From: Cristatella mucedo
Lineage: Eukaryota; Bryozoa; Phylactolaemata; Cristatellidae
Length of the DNA: 64,000 nucleotides
Direction of reading: 5' to 3'
Assembly: GCA_009760855.2 (NCBI GenBank)
Contig: WPIO01000262.1
Coordinates: 107,022 to 171,021 of the forward strand
Part shown: piece after piece, positions 1 through 12,445 of the stretch
How the letters are laid out: each line of letters begins with the position of its first letter
How positions within the stretch are numbered: the first letter of the stretch is position 1
Notes under the pieces: generated by a model
Databases searched by the model: none
What the model was told of the DNA's origin: nothing
What the model saw: only the letters and a program-made list of their open reading frames with translations
Translations under genes and position numbers: made by a program

Positions 1-320
1 GACCGTTAAATAGTAAACCCAGAGTTGAGATGGCCAGTAAACTAAGGGTAAATTAGCAGTCAACAGCTTGGTTTTTGAGGATAACTGAGGACCGTATACA
101 TTCCTTCAACTTAAGCTCGGTCTAAATTTTCTAGAGATGCGATAAATGCATGACCAATAACGCCAAGTTTCAATTGTTCAATAGCAAATACTTTCATAAG
201 CGTTCACAGGCGAGCGATCCCAATGGCACATTAGCTGAGCAGGTCACCAGATTCTTCGGTAGTAAGATGTAATCTATTATGTACTGAATCTTTTCAATGC
301 AAATTCTTTTAACTGCAACT
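1..320. repeat. Dispersed repeat R1, copy 1
   Basis: This stretch matches 46990-47318 in the same orientation. Both start with gaccgtt(a/g)aatagtaaac and share blocks such as 'cagcttggtttttgagga', 'aagctcggtctaaattttct' and 'taatctattatgtact'. By eye most positions agree, with scattered substitutions. No coding potential or terminal structure was recognised. It starts at the window edge, so its left end is unknown. Confidence 0.7.
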
Positions 321-474
321 AAACAGCATCCTTGTCTTCTTTTCCACTAGATCTTTCAAGCAGGTCCTTATTTATTGCATACCTAAATTTTTCTCCCAGT
401 TTAAAGGGCTGGCAGCTCGTTAATGAGACTGCCGTGTACCAGCATCTGAAGCCACTCAAGGTGGAATCTGAAGG

Positions 475-697
475 TAATAATGTGCTTATGCGTGCTGACA
501 CTGTTGCATGCTGCCACTAACCAAACTTGCATGGTAACCCTGTGCATGTCACTCTTGATGATGTTATTCTTGTTGTTTATCAAGTATGATACCACTCACC
601 ATTCGATCTTGTTTCCGTTGCAACAAATGTAAAGCTCCAAGAAAGAGATTGAATTCTCTGAGGGTGCTTTATCAAGAGTATTATTATTATTATCATC
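475..697 (+). mobile_element. LINE-A 3' end with hairpin tail
   Basis: Truncated LINE-A 3' region. The 3'-UTR phrases 'gctgacactg', 'catgctgccactaacca' and 'ttgtttatcaag' recur in the other copies. They are followed by the terminal hairpin (gtaaagctcc...agggtgcttt) and a short (ATT)n tract. The outer stem is degraded compared with the consensus AAGCGCC/GGCGCTT. Confidence 0.8.
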
Positions 698-1784
698 AAT
701 GGAATCGGAATAAGGTGATAATAACGGCTAATTTGGTTTTCTCTTAGCACTACAGCTCTGACTAAGCTAAGCTAAAGTATTTTTCAAATATAGGGCTGAG
801 CCGTAGCCCAGCGAAGCAAAGTGATGCACGTACTCATTCCATTTCTTCTTTGCTGATTGTCCTTTAGGTATTTGCCCATATACTTCAGCTCATCGGCTGA
901 ACAGCGACCTATAAAGTAGAAAATAGATTGCCATAAAATAAGATTCAGTGGGTAATTAAGCAAAAGAAAAGTAAAAGCAAGGGCAATAGGAAATAATTTA
1001 AAATACATTTCACCATCCTCATTTAAAAGATGTAGCTAAACGCTGCACTCAAGCTTGTCTCAGATTAATCTCGCTAAAACCTAGACGAGGAGTGATGGCC
1101 AAGCCATGGTCACGATTAAAGTAAGTTAGTGCTGATCTAGCTATGACCTAAAGAATGTGTGTGCATAGTATGTGGAATGCCAATTAGCAAGCAGTAGTTT
1201 ATAAAAGAGTATGGATATCTATGCAGAGGATTTCGGTTATTCAGATTGTATTAGGATTCGGAAGAATTTATGTCGGCTTTTGTTCCTCGACTTCTGGTGA
1301 GTACTCTCCACATAGCCTCGAATCAGGACGACATAGGAGCACTGTCCTGTTCGGTATTAGCTGATTGGCTGGCGTTGTTACCAGTACCTTGCCGGCCCGA
1401 CTTGGAGGCCAGAACCCCCCCCCCCCCCAGCCCCCCTGGTTCTGCCGCATCTTCAGCCGCGATACTATCCTCTGTATGACGAAAGTCTTTACCACTGAAT
1501 ATATTTTAACTTTCTAAAATGTCAGTTTTCACTCGATTGTTTGGAAATAAAACAAGGAGGCAAATGCCAAACATTTCAAGAAACATGTTAATGGAGAAAC
1601 AGGGGAAAATACTTACTCGTATCGCGAAAAGAAAAACAGCACTCAATTTTATCGTTGGCTTTGAAATCGGCTGATCCCATCTCTTATAATGCAACGCTCA
1701 GCTAAACAGAGCTTTAGCAAGATAAAGATGCACACATTGCTAACCTGTAATTCTAATTCTTTTCCTTTTAAAACAGATCGAGGT
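698..1784. other. Unassigned stretch with a C14 run
   Basis: No gene or repeat family was recognised. The one notable feature is a run of 14 C at 1415-1428. A short open frame reads through it as poly-proline, which is composition only. Confidence 0.5.
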
Positions 1785-1785
1785 C

Positions 1786-1864
1786 ACTTAAGCGCCTAGA
1801 GAGAGATTAAGTTCTCTGAGGGCGCTTTATCAAGTGAATTATTATTATTATTATTATTATTAGT
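1786..1864 (+). mobile_element. LINE-A terminal tail
   Basis: Only the terminal hairpin is present (aagcgcctagagagagatt...ctctgagggcgcttt), followed by 'atcaagtgaatt' and (ATT)n to 1861. The outer AAGCGCC/GGCGCTT stem is perfect, and the inner stem pairs AGAGA with TCTCT. Confidence 0.85.
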
Positions 1865-2523
1865 AAGACGACCGCTTGCCTAACCCTAAATAGCTTGGTG
1901 ACCAACTTTAAGATGTTCTGTTGATTCTCGAAAAACTGACCGGAGCGTGAAAAGTTTGTGGTATTGCCATGGCAATGAAGATATATTGCCTAAGGCATAG
2001 TAAGTGTCCTCACTCGTATTACAAAATAAGCACAATCCCCTAAATTGCTGCAATAATGCTTGGAACAGTTAGGATCATTTTCTGATGACGGCATGTGGCA
2101 CGAGAGCTAGGCAAGCGGGCAGCAAATTTGTGAAGGCGAGGGCTGTCGGTGAACGCCACTTAAAAAACCAACATTAATATTAGAACATGTTTTGATTTGT
2201 CGAGAATAATGTTTTCAGATGAATGGCTGAAAAGCATCATACCGGAATGAGTAGCTCATGACTGAGAAGCTGCTACTGACCAAACGCTACTCATGCATGA
2301 ACACAAACAGGTCAATGCCTCATTTCTAGAACAGGTACATGCAACTTACAAAGTACTTTTCAATAAACCCTGAATTGACTAAACCTTATTGATTATAGAC
2401 CACAGAAATAGTACTAAGTACTGATGTGAATGAATGTCTGTGCCACAATGAGAAGTATGTAATTGTTAGAAAGTTTTTTTGGCACTTCTATCTGGTGCCG
2501 TTTTTAGAGTTACGCTTAGAATG

Positions 2524-2622
2524 TAATTCAATCGTACTTCCTTTGCAGCAAATGTAAAGCGCCTAGAAAGAGATTGAGTTCTCTGAGGGCGCTTTATTAA
2601 GTGTAATATTATCGCTATTATT
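2524..2622 (+). mobile_element. LINE-A terminal tail
   Basis: Begins in the pre-hairpin segment ('cctttgcagcaaatg'), continues into a perfect hairpin (aaagcgcctagaaagagatt...ctgagggcgcttt) and ends in an ATT-rich stretch. Severely 5' truncated. Confidence 0.85.
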
Positions 2623-2625
2623 CCT

Positions 2626-5439
2626 GGCACTAAGGCTAGAGGGCTGATATATAAAGCCTTGACAATATGTTAGTCAGAAGAACGATTGGGCAAGTGCTGT
2701 ATTTATTGGCAAAATAATGAAAGCGAGATAAAAACAACAAAAAGACTAAGGAAACAAATTTGCATTAAATAGATCGTTGAAAGATGCTAAGTCCTAGTAG
2801 GTTGAGACGAAAGGCAAAATGCAAATTCCTGACTATCCTTAAATTTGAACTGGGATTTTTAGCGACAAAGAATTGCATCTTAGCATTGGCAGCTGAAAGA
2901 TTTCTAATTTGAATGAGTAGTGTGAGAAACACGGGGGGGGGGAACAATAAGTTTGAATAGGTATGCCGTTACAAGCACCGTAGCAGTCAGCAAGCCAGAT
3001 ATGTGATGCTGAAATCGGTTCGACAATTGCTACGGAGCCACTAAAGCTCAGACAGACGCGATGTGGCAGTTTTTGTGAGGTGTAGCCGTTCTTGTGAGAA
3101 ATAAAGTGTTAAATCACTGAAGATGCATTACGGTGCCTGGAACTTGAATGCATGGAATTGCTGCCAAGTGAGAGGTCAAAACATCCAAATCTTCTTGGCC
3201 ACCATAATTATAATTAAGCTGGCCCTTACTTAAGTAATGGTTCACAGATAAAAGTACACCGAATCCTCAGCTGGAACGACCTGGTCGTCCAATGAAGATT
3301 CGTTTGAAAATAACAAGCCGGCTTTATAACCTGAGGTAGCAACAGGGATGCTATTTGATGACACTTGAGGTTTAGATTATCAAATGTGGATTTGTTGTAA
3401 TCCGAGCATGGTACTGGTGGCTATGCAGTAATGGCCATGCCCCCCCCCCGCCATCCACATACGGAGGTGCTTTTGGGTAAAGGTGGTTCCAACCAGCCGA
3501 AGGGGCATTGCACTACCAACACAGATGTATCCACTTCACTGGGGCTCTGCGTTGGTAGAGCATACTAATAGAGTGGTCCGTGTTGTTTGTATCAATACGG
3601 TAGTTGCTAGCCATTAATTTTCAAATCGTTACTAAAATTCAGAGTAATACTAAGCTTGGCTATAACCATTGAGATAGGCTGATCATCATTAAGCTCTGCC
3701 TATAATCTGCCTATGCATCCCCTGTCCGTCATCGTGAGAATGCTGATGCTGGCGTAAATTAAGGAGTTAAATTTGGACAACTCGTAGATGGTTTAAAGAA
3801 TAAGGAGAACGGATTCTCCTCAGTATACCAAGTTATAGCCACGATTTTTGTTGGAGATGATATCGGCCATAAGGCGAAGACGGTGAAATAAGGGGTTTAA
3901 TTGAAATCAGGGTCATGACTTGGCTTGACAGATCTCTTGTCCTCTCTGCAGTAACTCCTGGTTAGGAAGCCGCGAAGCCTAAGCTGTAAAGTATTCAGCC
4001 AGTCGTGCTATATGCTAAGCCAGGTTGTTCAGTTGTACTCTATGTGTCGGACAAGAGTTATTATAGTCTGTAACTAATAGTTTCGCCTGCATCCTTACAT
4101 GATCAACCAATATATTCGTTGCTACGGTTACGGAGGTATTATCTTAAGGTATGGGCTCTGTTGTTGCCGCCATGTTCCCTTACAGTTGGCATAAGGGCAG
4201 CATCACTAGTAACTGTAGTCGCGAGTATCTGTCTTACATAAAAAAAGGACTAGCACCACTTTACATGCCAGGGAGATGGTAGCTATTTGACGTCAAGGCT
4301 TTACAGGCTTTGCAGTAGCAGGAAATTTGTGTACAAGCACATACAGAGCATTTGTAACTGTATAATGGTAAATAGTGCGGCATACAAAAAATGGGGCTCT
4401 GGAAGAATCTGATGGGTGTTGTAAGGAGTGATGCATGCAGTCCTATTACAGGGATCCTACACTGCTCACATTGTTCGCAAGGTCGAATCAAATACAATGG
4501 GACATACTGCATGCAAAATAGATAGCTCTAACTTCTGGTAGCCAGCTACTTCGAAGGTATCACAACTGTAGTCGTTAAGCAGTTGGACTAATATCGTTCA
4601 GTATGAGACAGGTGTGGCAGACGGATGATCGAACGAACCTGATGTGGTTCACAAGATCGAGGGAATAGTTGTCAGAAAACGCTATTTTCAGAGGCTTGAC
4701 TTCAATGCCAACCATTTACATATTTATATTATTTGTGATGGTGGCCAAGTGCGGGTTTATTGATCTCTTAAAGAGTTTTAATAGTCAGCAGGAGTGGGGG
4801 CTTTTTAGCCCGAGTATCTCTTTAGCAAAGGCTATACAAAAAGCAGATGCAAAGTAAGAGAATGAAGTAGAGCACGTGGATATGTACTTAAATCTGACAC
4901 AGCCGGCCTAAATGAAAATGGTGCTCCAATTCACCCAATCTTGCCTGCAAACATGTTTGAGAACAGCTATTCTTAGTCAACCAAGGAATGCACCGAGAAG
5001 ATGGTTACCTGTGATGGTTTAGGGAGATGGTAGCTATTCGACGTCAAGGCTTTCGGATTATTAACCAATGTTATTTAAATTTCTCTATGCATCTAACAGT
5101 TAATCTTAGCTTTGATAATTGATAATGTGAGCATTTATCCTGCAATATAATATGTGAGGAAGTAAGTTGCGACTTTGTTGCAGCCTCCTAAAGGACCGGT
5201 TTGCATTCTCTGATTCTTATGTCAGCCATAAACTGCAGGACGCCTGAGCAGGGTTGGACGTGTCTTATAGATGGAGGCATACACACAAATAAGACTATGT
5301 CTAACATCGTGTGGTAACCAAGCATAAAGCAGATAAGGCCGACATGACATTCTGGCAAAACAGTAGAAAATGCAGGCTACAACAGTAGGCACTAATAACA
5401 CGATTTTTAGGTTGTTATATGCACGCGAAATAGCCCTGC
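2626..5439. other. Unassigned stretch
   Basis: No coding exon or known repeat was recognised. It contains G and C homopolymers near 2933 and 3440 and one pair of about 33-bp near-identical direct repeats at 4270-4303 and 5020-5053. The short open frames here have no recognisable domain. Confidence 0.4.
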
Positions 5440-7262
5440 CATAACTGAAATTTGAGGTTGTACCCAGGTCCTTCAAATCGGCAATCGTTGGACCCATGGT
5501 TAAAAAGCACGGATTAGATACATTTGTCCTTGCAAACTATCACCCAGTTTCATTTCTTCATTTCTTGTCAGAGATTCTTGAAAAAATAGTCACTAAGCAG
5601 GTTGTTGCACTGTTGAAAAGAATGAAACATCAAACAAATTTCAATCAGGGTTAAAGAGGCAGCACTACCCTGAAACTGCTCATCTCCGTGTTAGCAATGA
5701 CATTCTATGTGGAAACGATGACGAGAATGTCACAGCCATAGGTCTGCTAGATCTGCCTTCGACACCGTTGAAAAGGATGTCCTAATTGAACTGTTGCCTA
5801 CAACGATCGGTCTGGCAGACGAGGCATTGGTATGGTTTACATCGTACTTGTCTGATCGTTTTCAATCCTTATCGTGCAGCGGTCAGGTCTCACCTACGAG
5901 ATGGGTCACCTGTGAAATCCCTCATGGGTCCGTCCTCGGTCCCTTAGTGTTCTACATTTATACTCCACCTCTGGGGAAAATGATCAAGGCCAGGGAATAA
6001 TATATCTTTTTTATGCTGGTGATACTCGGTTGCATTTGTCGTTCGAACTGTCAGATTTTGCTGCGACAACTAATAAACTGGATGCTTGCCTTGCCGTCAT
6101 TCGATCTTGGGAGTCGGAAAATTTCTTTGAAAATAAATAACGATAAAACCAACTGTTGCTCCTAGGGTACCCTTGGTGTGTGGCTGGATTAAAAGGCTTT
6201 GCTCTTCTAATAGCTTGTGCTGTCGTGCAACCATCACAACTCGCTCGAAATGTAGGTGTTGTTTTCGAAAGCTACCTCAACTTTAAAAGCTCCATTCAGA
6301 ATACTGCTTCTACAGCTAGCCTTGACGTCCGGTCCCTATCTAAGATTAGGAGCTGTCTTCTACGATGGCTTGGAAAAAATTTAACTAGCTCCTTAGTTAT
6401 GTCATGGCTTGATTATTGTAATTCTCTTTTGGCTGGGCTACTAAAGAAGACAACTAGGTCACTGCATCTGGCGATGAATATGGCTGCAAGAACAGTCTTC
6501 AAGTCCCAGAGGTTTGACCACGAGTCTCTTTTGCTAAAAGAACTAGGATGGCTGCCGGTTGAGCAACGGATACAGAGCAAAGTTCTTATGCTGACCCACA
6601 AGGCCCGCCAAGGCTTGGCTCCTTCGTACCTAGCTGAACTGCTGCACCAGTTTCAGTCTCTTCTCGCCCTCAGGTCCTGTGTGGACAATAAATTAGCCGC
6701 CCCATTCCTCAGCTTACAGACCGTTGGCGATGGAAGCTTTAGCTCTGCAGGTTATAGACTGTGGAACTCGCAAGTTCCACAAGTCTTAAGCAACGACAAC
6801 TACTCTCATGCTGCCGACTATGACTCATCCTTTTCAACGGTCCTGAGGTGCTACTTCCATACTAATGATACTGACATACTACCTGAAATGCTCTCCTGAC
6901 TCTGCTATGCTTTATTCCACTAACGACATTTGCATGCTTACCCTGTGCGTGTCATCGTTATTAACGTTGTTCATGTTGTTTATCAAGCGTGATATTACTA
7001 TTCAATCGCGTTTCCCTTTGCAGCAAATGTAAAGAGCCCAGGAAGAGATTGGGTTCTCTGAGGGCACTATATCAAGTGCATCATTATTATTATTGTGCTT
7101 CTCACTCTCTCTTTCTTGCGTGAGATGAAGTCTGTTGGGTACTGAATGCGTACTGAAAGCTGCTTAGGCTGAGAGAGCGCTATAAAAAACTCTCCTTCGT
7201 AACACAGACGTGGTCTTTATGACTTTGCAGAGTTATAGACGGAGATACATTGCACTGCATTG
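5440..7262 (+). mobile_element. LINE-B retrotransposon, RT to 3' end, defective
   Basis: Remnant of a CR1/L2/Jockey-like non-LTR retrotransposon. Reading across frames, RT-like landmarks appear in order. The first is a 'NYHPVSFL' block with 'EILEKIV' near 5530-5590. Next is 'PHGSVLGPLVF' near 5925-5955, the counterpart of PQGSVLGPLLF. Last is 'YAGDT' near 6010, the counterpart of the catalytic YADDT, with one aspartate position replaced by glycine. A 247-residue frame at 6156-6899 carries the conserved C-terminal region (GLAPSYLAELLHQF, SFSSAGYRLWNS). In-frame stops and frameshifts separate these blocks, so the copy is dead. The endonuclease domain is missing. A LINE-A tail interrupts the 3' end at 6913-7095, after which the LINE-B 3'-UTR resumes and ends near 7262 in an ACATT-like tail. 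Confidence 0.88.
6913..7095 (+). mobile_element. LINE-A 3' end nested in LINE-B
   Basis: LINE-A 3'-UTR and hairpin tail (ending in ATT repeats) split the LINE-B 3' region exactly where other copies read 'tctgctatgcttcccac'. The pentamer tgctt occurs on both sides (6908-6912 and 7096-7100), consistent with a short target-site duplication. Confidence 0.8.
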
Positions 7263-7427
7263 AGTAACCAGACGCTCAGAAAAGGGTGGCGATTGGAAAC
7301 ATCTATTTAAGAAGAATTGATCGATGAGTGGTCTTTATTTGCAAACAATTTTTCAAGTCCAAGGAATTTATAGAAGGCAGGAAAAGTAGGAAATGACGCT
7401 GGAATTGTTGTATTTCCGAAGATCATT

Positions 7428-7588
7428 ACCTAGGAAGGCGGTTGGTTTTCACGACCTCGGTCACGAGCTCGTGGGTTCGTAGCCTGTGGTTGGCAATCCT
7501 TTATTGCCACTGTTAGCGGTAGTGATAGCCGCAAAGACTTTTCTGTCGCTATACAAAAGAGGTTGTTGAATCAGCTACTTTTTTTTAC
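7428..7588 (+). mobile_element. SINE2 (tRNA-derived)
   Basis: The tRNA-like head contains a B-box-like block (gtgggttcgtagcc). The family body follows (ggcaatcctttattgccac...gtgatagccgcaaag), then the tail 'ctgtcgctatacaaaagagg' and 'ttgaatcagct', then a T run. Not a functional tRNA gene: no cloverleaf is maintained. Confidence 0.75.
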
Positions 7589-7790
7589 CTCAACTGCTCT
7601 CCTGACTCTGCTATGCTTACCATTTTCTCGTTATTGTGTGAGATGAAGTCTGCTGGCTACCCAATGAGCACAGAAAGCGGCTTGAGCTTTAAGCTCGCTA
7701 TTTAAAACCCTCCTGCATAACACCTACATAGTCGGTATGGCTTTGTGGATTTACAGACAGAGATACGTTACATTACATCAACGATGGCCG
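7589..7790 (+). mobile_element. LINE-B 3' end fragment
   Basis: Starts directly after the SINE2 T run with 'acctcaactgctctcctgac' and contains 'gagatgaagtctgctggcta'. It ends 'acagacagagatacgttaca', the LINE-B 3' terminus with ACATT-like repeats. Confidence 0.8.
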
Positions 7791-9465
7791 CTTTAATAAA
7801 CTTACCACTATCTGGAAACACCGTGGGAGATGCAAATGATTACCCACAACAGCTGAAAATGCTGTATATTATTGATTTTAAATGATGTATTTTGTATTTA
7901 ACCACACAAGAACTTAACTTCTTTTTAGGTTCTTATAAGAAATCTCTGCAAGAAAAACCGCAACTAAAAAGTACTGGCTTGTATAATATCAGGAATGCAA
8001 AAAAACACACAAAATATCAAGCTTTGGGCTGCTGACTATAAGTAACATGAAAACACTCTGCCTAACCAGATCGTAAGACCTATACCAAGAAACATTCACT
8101 GACTCACATACGCGTATTTCCGGAAAGTCCGGTGGTTTGGCAGGGAGTTGCAGAGGGCAGAAAGGCTCACCCGAGTAGGAGCTGTAGCGGTCTGGGACAT
8201 CCTTTACTCGTGGGTACCCAGCCTTCACTGAAAAAGTCATTATGTGCCTCTACTAGTTGAGTAACCACCTAACGTTTTTCGAATAACCATGATTTTGTGT
8301 GACAATTCTTCAATAATAATGGGCCTTTCCAGCAAAGTAAAAATTAAGTGTTACATTTTCTCACGTGAACGATTCTGGCTCGGCCACAAAAAACAAGCTT
8401 GATGAAGCCATAAATTGCCAAGGGTGTGGTAAATAAAATAAAATATCGCACACAGTATCCTTCGATCTCGGAGTCGTTTTACCAGCTCACTAATCAAGGA
8501 AAGAAATTCTCGAGTGTCATCAAATACCAGGTTGATGACTACTTAAGGTGCAGTACTAAGAGAGTCGGTATTGCAATCACTTATACTTGTAAACTTAAAC
8601 TAAAATCAACTTGTAAGTGGTGGCAAAAGTTAGCATCGGCCTCATAGCTACAAGTTTAAAATAATCAGCAGCAATTTGCCACTGGTGGGCCTAATTTATT
8701 ATGAATTACTCAATATCGTTTTCTAGATTATTTTAGCCAAACAGTTACCTCAACGTGAGCACGTGCATTGTGGAGGGCAACAATGGATATATTACTTTAA
8801 AATAGGCCGCTTTGTTCTATAGGCCGCACCTCACTCAGATGATGTCATGTATTTATGGTCGAACTGGACTACCCGAATGAATAAGAAGAAAATGACAACA
8901 ACCGTGGACGGACGAACTGGATCATCTATGAACCCAAAAACCGACTAGCAACGATAAAGACCACATTCAACGAGCAACGAGATAGCTCTAGGTCACACCC
9001 AGACATGTCCACTCAGGTGCAGGATTAACAGTGTTAGGAACGAAGGAATCTGATCATAGCTCTATTCCTTGTGGCATATCGTTCTGACGGCTTTTATTTC
9101 AAAGTGTCTACAACAGCAGTAACTTGATGCACAAAATAATTGTCAAAGCGGTTGCACAGTCTGTGACTGATTAAATTATTCCAAGGTTTAGGAAGACTTA
9201 ATGATGAGGTTATTAAACGAATACAATTACTGCAGCACCAATTTCAAGTGCAAAAAATGTCTAATATTTCATAAGTACTCCACAATTATCGCAGGCAGAA
9301 GACTCGCCATATTGGCAGAAGATATAAAGTGTACCTGAAAATGAGCAATTGGGCAGCCAGAGACTTCTGAATTCATTAAATACTAGCTTAATTATTTTCT
9401 TCAATAAAACAGCTAAAGTTAAATGTGTGCTAATTATGCAGCTCTATTTGTAAAACAGTCAAAGA
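7791..9465. other. Unassigned stretch
   Basis: AT-rich sequence with short open frames only (for example 73 residues at 8426-8647, lysine-rich, no recognised domain). No repeat family was recognised. Confidence 0.4.
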
Positions 9466-9915
9466 GTCCCCCACGGCTTGGCTCCTTCGTACCTAGCTGA
9501 ACTGCTGCATCAGTTTCAGCCTGTTCGCGCCCTCAGGTCCTGTGTGGACAATAAATTAGCTGTCCCCATTCCTCCGCTTACAGACAGTTGGCGACAGAAG
9601 CTTTAGCTCTGCAGGTCCTAGACTGTGGAACTCGCTTCCACAATTCTTGCTCAACGACATCTACTCTCCAACTGCAGACTATGGCACATCTTTTTTTCAG
9701 CGGTCCTGAACTGCTACTTCTATGCTACTCACTACCTCAACTGTTCTCCTAACTCTGCTATGCTTCCCACTTTCTCTTTGTTGCGTGAGACAAAGTCTGT
9801 TGGCTACCGAATGCGTACCGAAAGCCGCTTAGGCTGTGAGTGCACTATACACAACTCTCCTGCGTAACACCCACATGGTCTTTATGACTTTGTGGAGTTA
9901 CTGACGGAGATACAA
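9466..9915 (+). mobile_element. LINE-B C-terminal/3' fragment
   Basis: Begins in the conserved C-terminal coding segment ('ggcttggctccttcgtacct') and reads through 'gcagactatggcacatc'. It ends with the 3'-UTR phrase 'ttatgactttgtggagttac'. Frameshifted relative to the 6156-6899 frame. Confidence 0.85.
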
Positions 9916-10277
9916 GAAGAGTCGCAATAGCTATTACCATTGCTTGCAGAGGGCAATAGAGGATAGCCTACTGCATAGCTCAGACCCCCGACATGAATCT
10001 CAAGGATCAAGCACCTTACCCACAGGGTTAACACACATCTGCATCTGCTAGCCAACCGGGGGACCCATATTATGTAAACACCTAACAGCTCAGCAATAAT
10101 CACAGGTCACAGGTCAAAATAAAACCTCAATATGATAGATATAATAAAACGGTCACTTTAGCATATACATGCATAATTCAAAGAAAGTTAAGGCAAAAGA
10201 AACGATCATATTATTCACATGCTTGGGGTTTTTCAAAAATCTAAATTCAAATCAAAATAGTCATTGCTGTGCAACAT

Positions 10278-12167
10278 TTAAGGCTCGTACAGAATATCGA
10301 GAGAATAGCCACATAGTGACCATACCTGGCTGGTTTGGATACATATACACTCCAGGTATCTTACATGAACACGTAGTGCAACGCAGGGTTTTTGAAGACG
10401 GTAGCTCAGCCCGTGATAGCATTGTCTTGGTGATTGTATCCCAATATATTGACCATCCGTGTGTGGGTTACAATGCTGAATGCTCTCGGAGCATCTAGAT
10501 TCCGGGCAGATAAGCGTGCAGTTCGGTGGTCGGCCTTTCCAAGACTCTGCTACATGTTCGATGATTTGGTAAAGCGATGGGCAAAGGGCTTTCCAGACAT
10601 CCTTCTTGGCAAATTTTGAAAATGCTAACAAGTTTAAGGCACTCCCATCTAGCATTACTACGGTACGGATGTCATTAAGCTCCACCACAATTCCGCTCTT
10701 TCAGAACCTAGACTCTTCATTTTTTGTGCATATCGTAGTTATTAGCTAGGCAAGGGTAATTGAAAGAAAACCAACCGGCATGCAATTTCCCAGGAAGATG
10801 AGCTGTACACAAACAGGTGGATCTTCGACTGACTTGCTTAGCCAGTCCTCCACCAAAGGAGAGGGGGCCTTGTCTTCAAGTTGATTTGTCAAAATCCATC
10901 ATCCTTTATTCATCATGCTGATCATACGAAACTGAACCATATAAAATTTCTTACGACTAACATAACCTCTCTGTCTTCGATCAAAGTGGCCAAAAACGAT
11001 TCGTCCAGAATGCGACGCTTATAATCATGCAAATGGTTGCGATAAAACTTATCACCCATGCTGTGTTTCGTAGTTTTAAAGGAATGTCGTGATGCAAAAA
11101 CCAACTTTAACTGGCTGATTATAAGCTGGGGTTGATGGGATACAGCAGAATGGCCTTTAAGGGAAAGAGAGCTCTCTAACCAAATAATCTGTGATTTCGA
11201 GACTAGTGAACGAAGGATGACTTTTAGTGTCTCGTAGTCCTGCTCAGGCTTCTCCAAGTGGCTTTCACACAGTTTTTCTAACCTGATCCCATTCCAAATA
11301 TGGTAGACCGTTTCGGGACTCATGCTTTGTTATTTCTTCCATAATGCGACACCATGATTTAGGATATAGCTCTTTAGCCTTAAGTTTCTTCCCGACGAGT
11401 GATTCCAGCTCCTCCAGGTCACGGTCATCAGGTTTTAAGCAGCTTATCGTTATGAAAAAAATGTCAGCTGCTATGTCGGCATTTGACTGGTTAAGACAGT
11501 CACGGACCCCTTCGGATGAATTCTGAAATGAAAGTTCACAGATGTGATCCTTCATTTCTTGTTGAACAGATGAACGAATTCCTCGAATGTACTCATCGAT
11601 ATCGTGTGCCACTTGTTGGAGATGATTCGTTTCGAGTTAATCAGAAAGCGTGCCAACTACGATAACTCGAATCTCTGTTTGATTTAGCATATACTGTCGT
11701 TAGCCACTTCTTTACCTGCTACTTCTGCTCATCAATATTGTTACTTATGTCAAACGCAATGATGCAAAGTCCATTTGAAGGAAAAAATATTGGAATCACT
11801 GTCTGATAAATCTCATGACCACCAAAGTCATTCACGTTCACGATCCGACTATCAATATTCGCAAGGCTCTGATCTAACACACGAGTTCTATCGTCACTTC
11901 CAGCAGTTACTAGATGGCCATTTCGTAGAGACAGAGCGATGCTAGTCTTTCCGGCTCCAGAGTCCCCAAGCATGTTGATAGTATCAGTGCATTGAGCTAC
12001 CTTTCACCGAGTGCTATCGCAGAAGTATAGCCGAATAGCTTCCATTCCTTGGTCACAAACTTCCATTGGTGGTAAAACCACTGGATTGCCTCTCAGCTGC
12101 AGCTCGGTCAATGAGGTATTAAACCACGCCAAATGGCAGCTCACTTGTAATGTTTCCACGACGCCTC
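10278..12167 (-). pseudogene. Roco-family (LRR-Roc-COR) pseudogene, 3' exon
   Basis: Roco proteins are multidomain GTPases with a Ras-of-complex (Roc) domain followed by COR, often after leucine-rich repeats. Read on the minus strand, the piece starts after a good acceptor (cttctcattttcgttttag, ending at 12168). It opens with an LRR-like end (SLTELQLRGNPVVLPP), then 'GMEAIRLYF'. The Roc domain follows, with P-loop GDSGAGKTS (about 11950) and switch II DFGGHEIY (about 11830). A G4-like segment VIVVGT lies at about 11655. COR-like sequence continues through 11612-10925, and the C-terminal part (LIFLGNCMPVGFL, then a 136-residue frame ending at 10278) fits the Roco C-terminus. The copy is broken by in-frame stops, including TGA at 12004-12006, TAG at 11719-11721, TAA at 11638-11640 and TGA at 10899-10901. 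The frame also changes several times (about 11690, 11290 and 10930). Retention of the acceptor argues for a decayed gene rather than a retrocopy. Confidence 0.8.
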
Positions 12168-12445
12168 TAAAACGAAAATGAGAAGTTCAAAAGAAGCTCA
12201 GCCAAAATGGCAAGAGTCAAGTTAAAAGGCGAACGTCATCGTTTGTTCTAAAACTACTAGCGAGTGGTGAAATAACGACTAAGCAGCATTAGAGACGAAT
12301 TAAAAGTGATTTTCCATTAGGCGTGGGGTGTTAGCAGACATGCCATCACTTATGATTCATTAAAGAGCAGTGCAATTTATAGATCAAACGAAATCGTTAT
12401 TCTATAATTACATTAATTACGACCTTGGAATGAGTAAAAGAAAAT
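12168..12445 (-). other. Putative intron of the Roco pseudogene
   Basis: Lies upstream of the Roco exon on the minus strand and ends at its acceptor. No further LRR exon was recognised between here and about 15600. Any upstream exons are lost, highly diverged, or displaced by the SINE, microsatellite and LINE insertions that follow. Confidence 0.4.

Noticed and set aside
3500-3600. tRNA-like phrases (gttggtagagcatac)
   Set aside because: Resembles a D-arm by chance. No matching anticodon or acceptor stems or B-box at the right distance.
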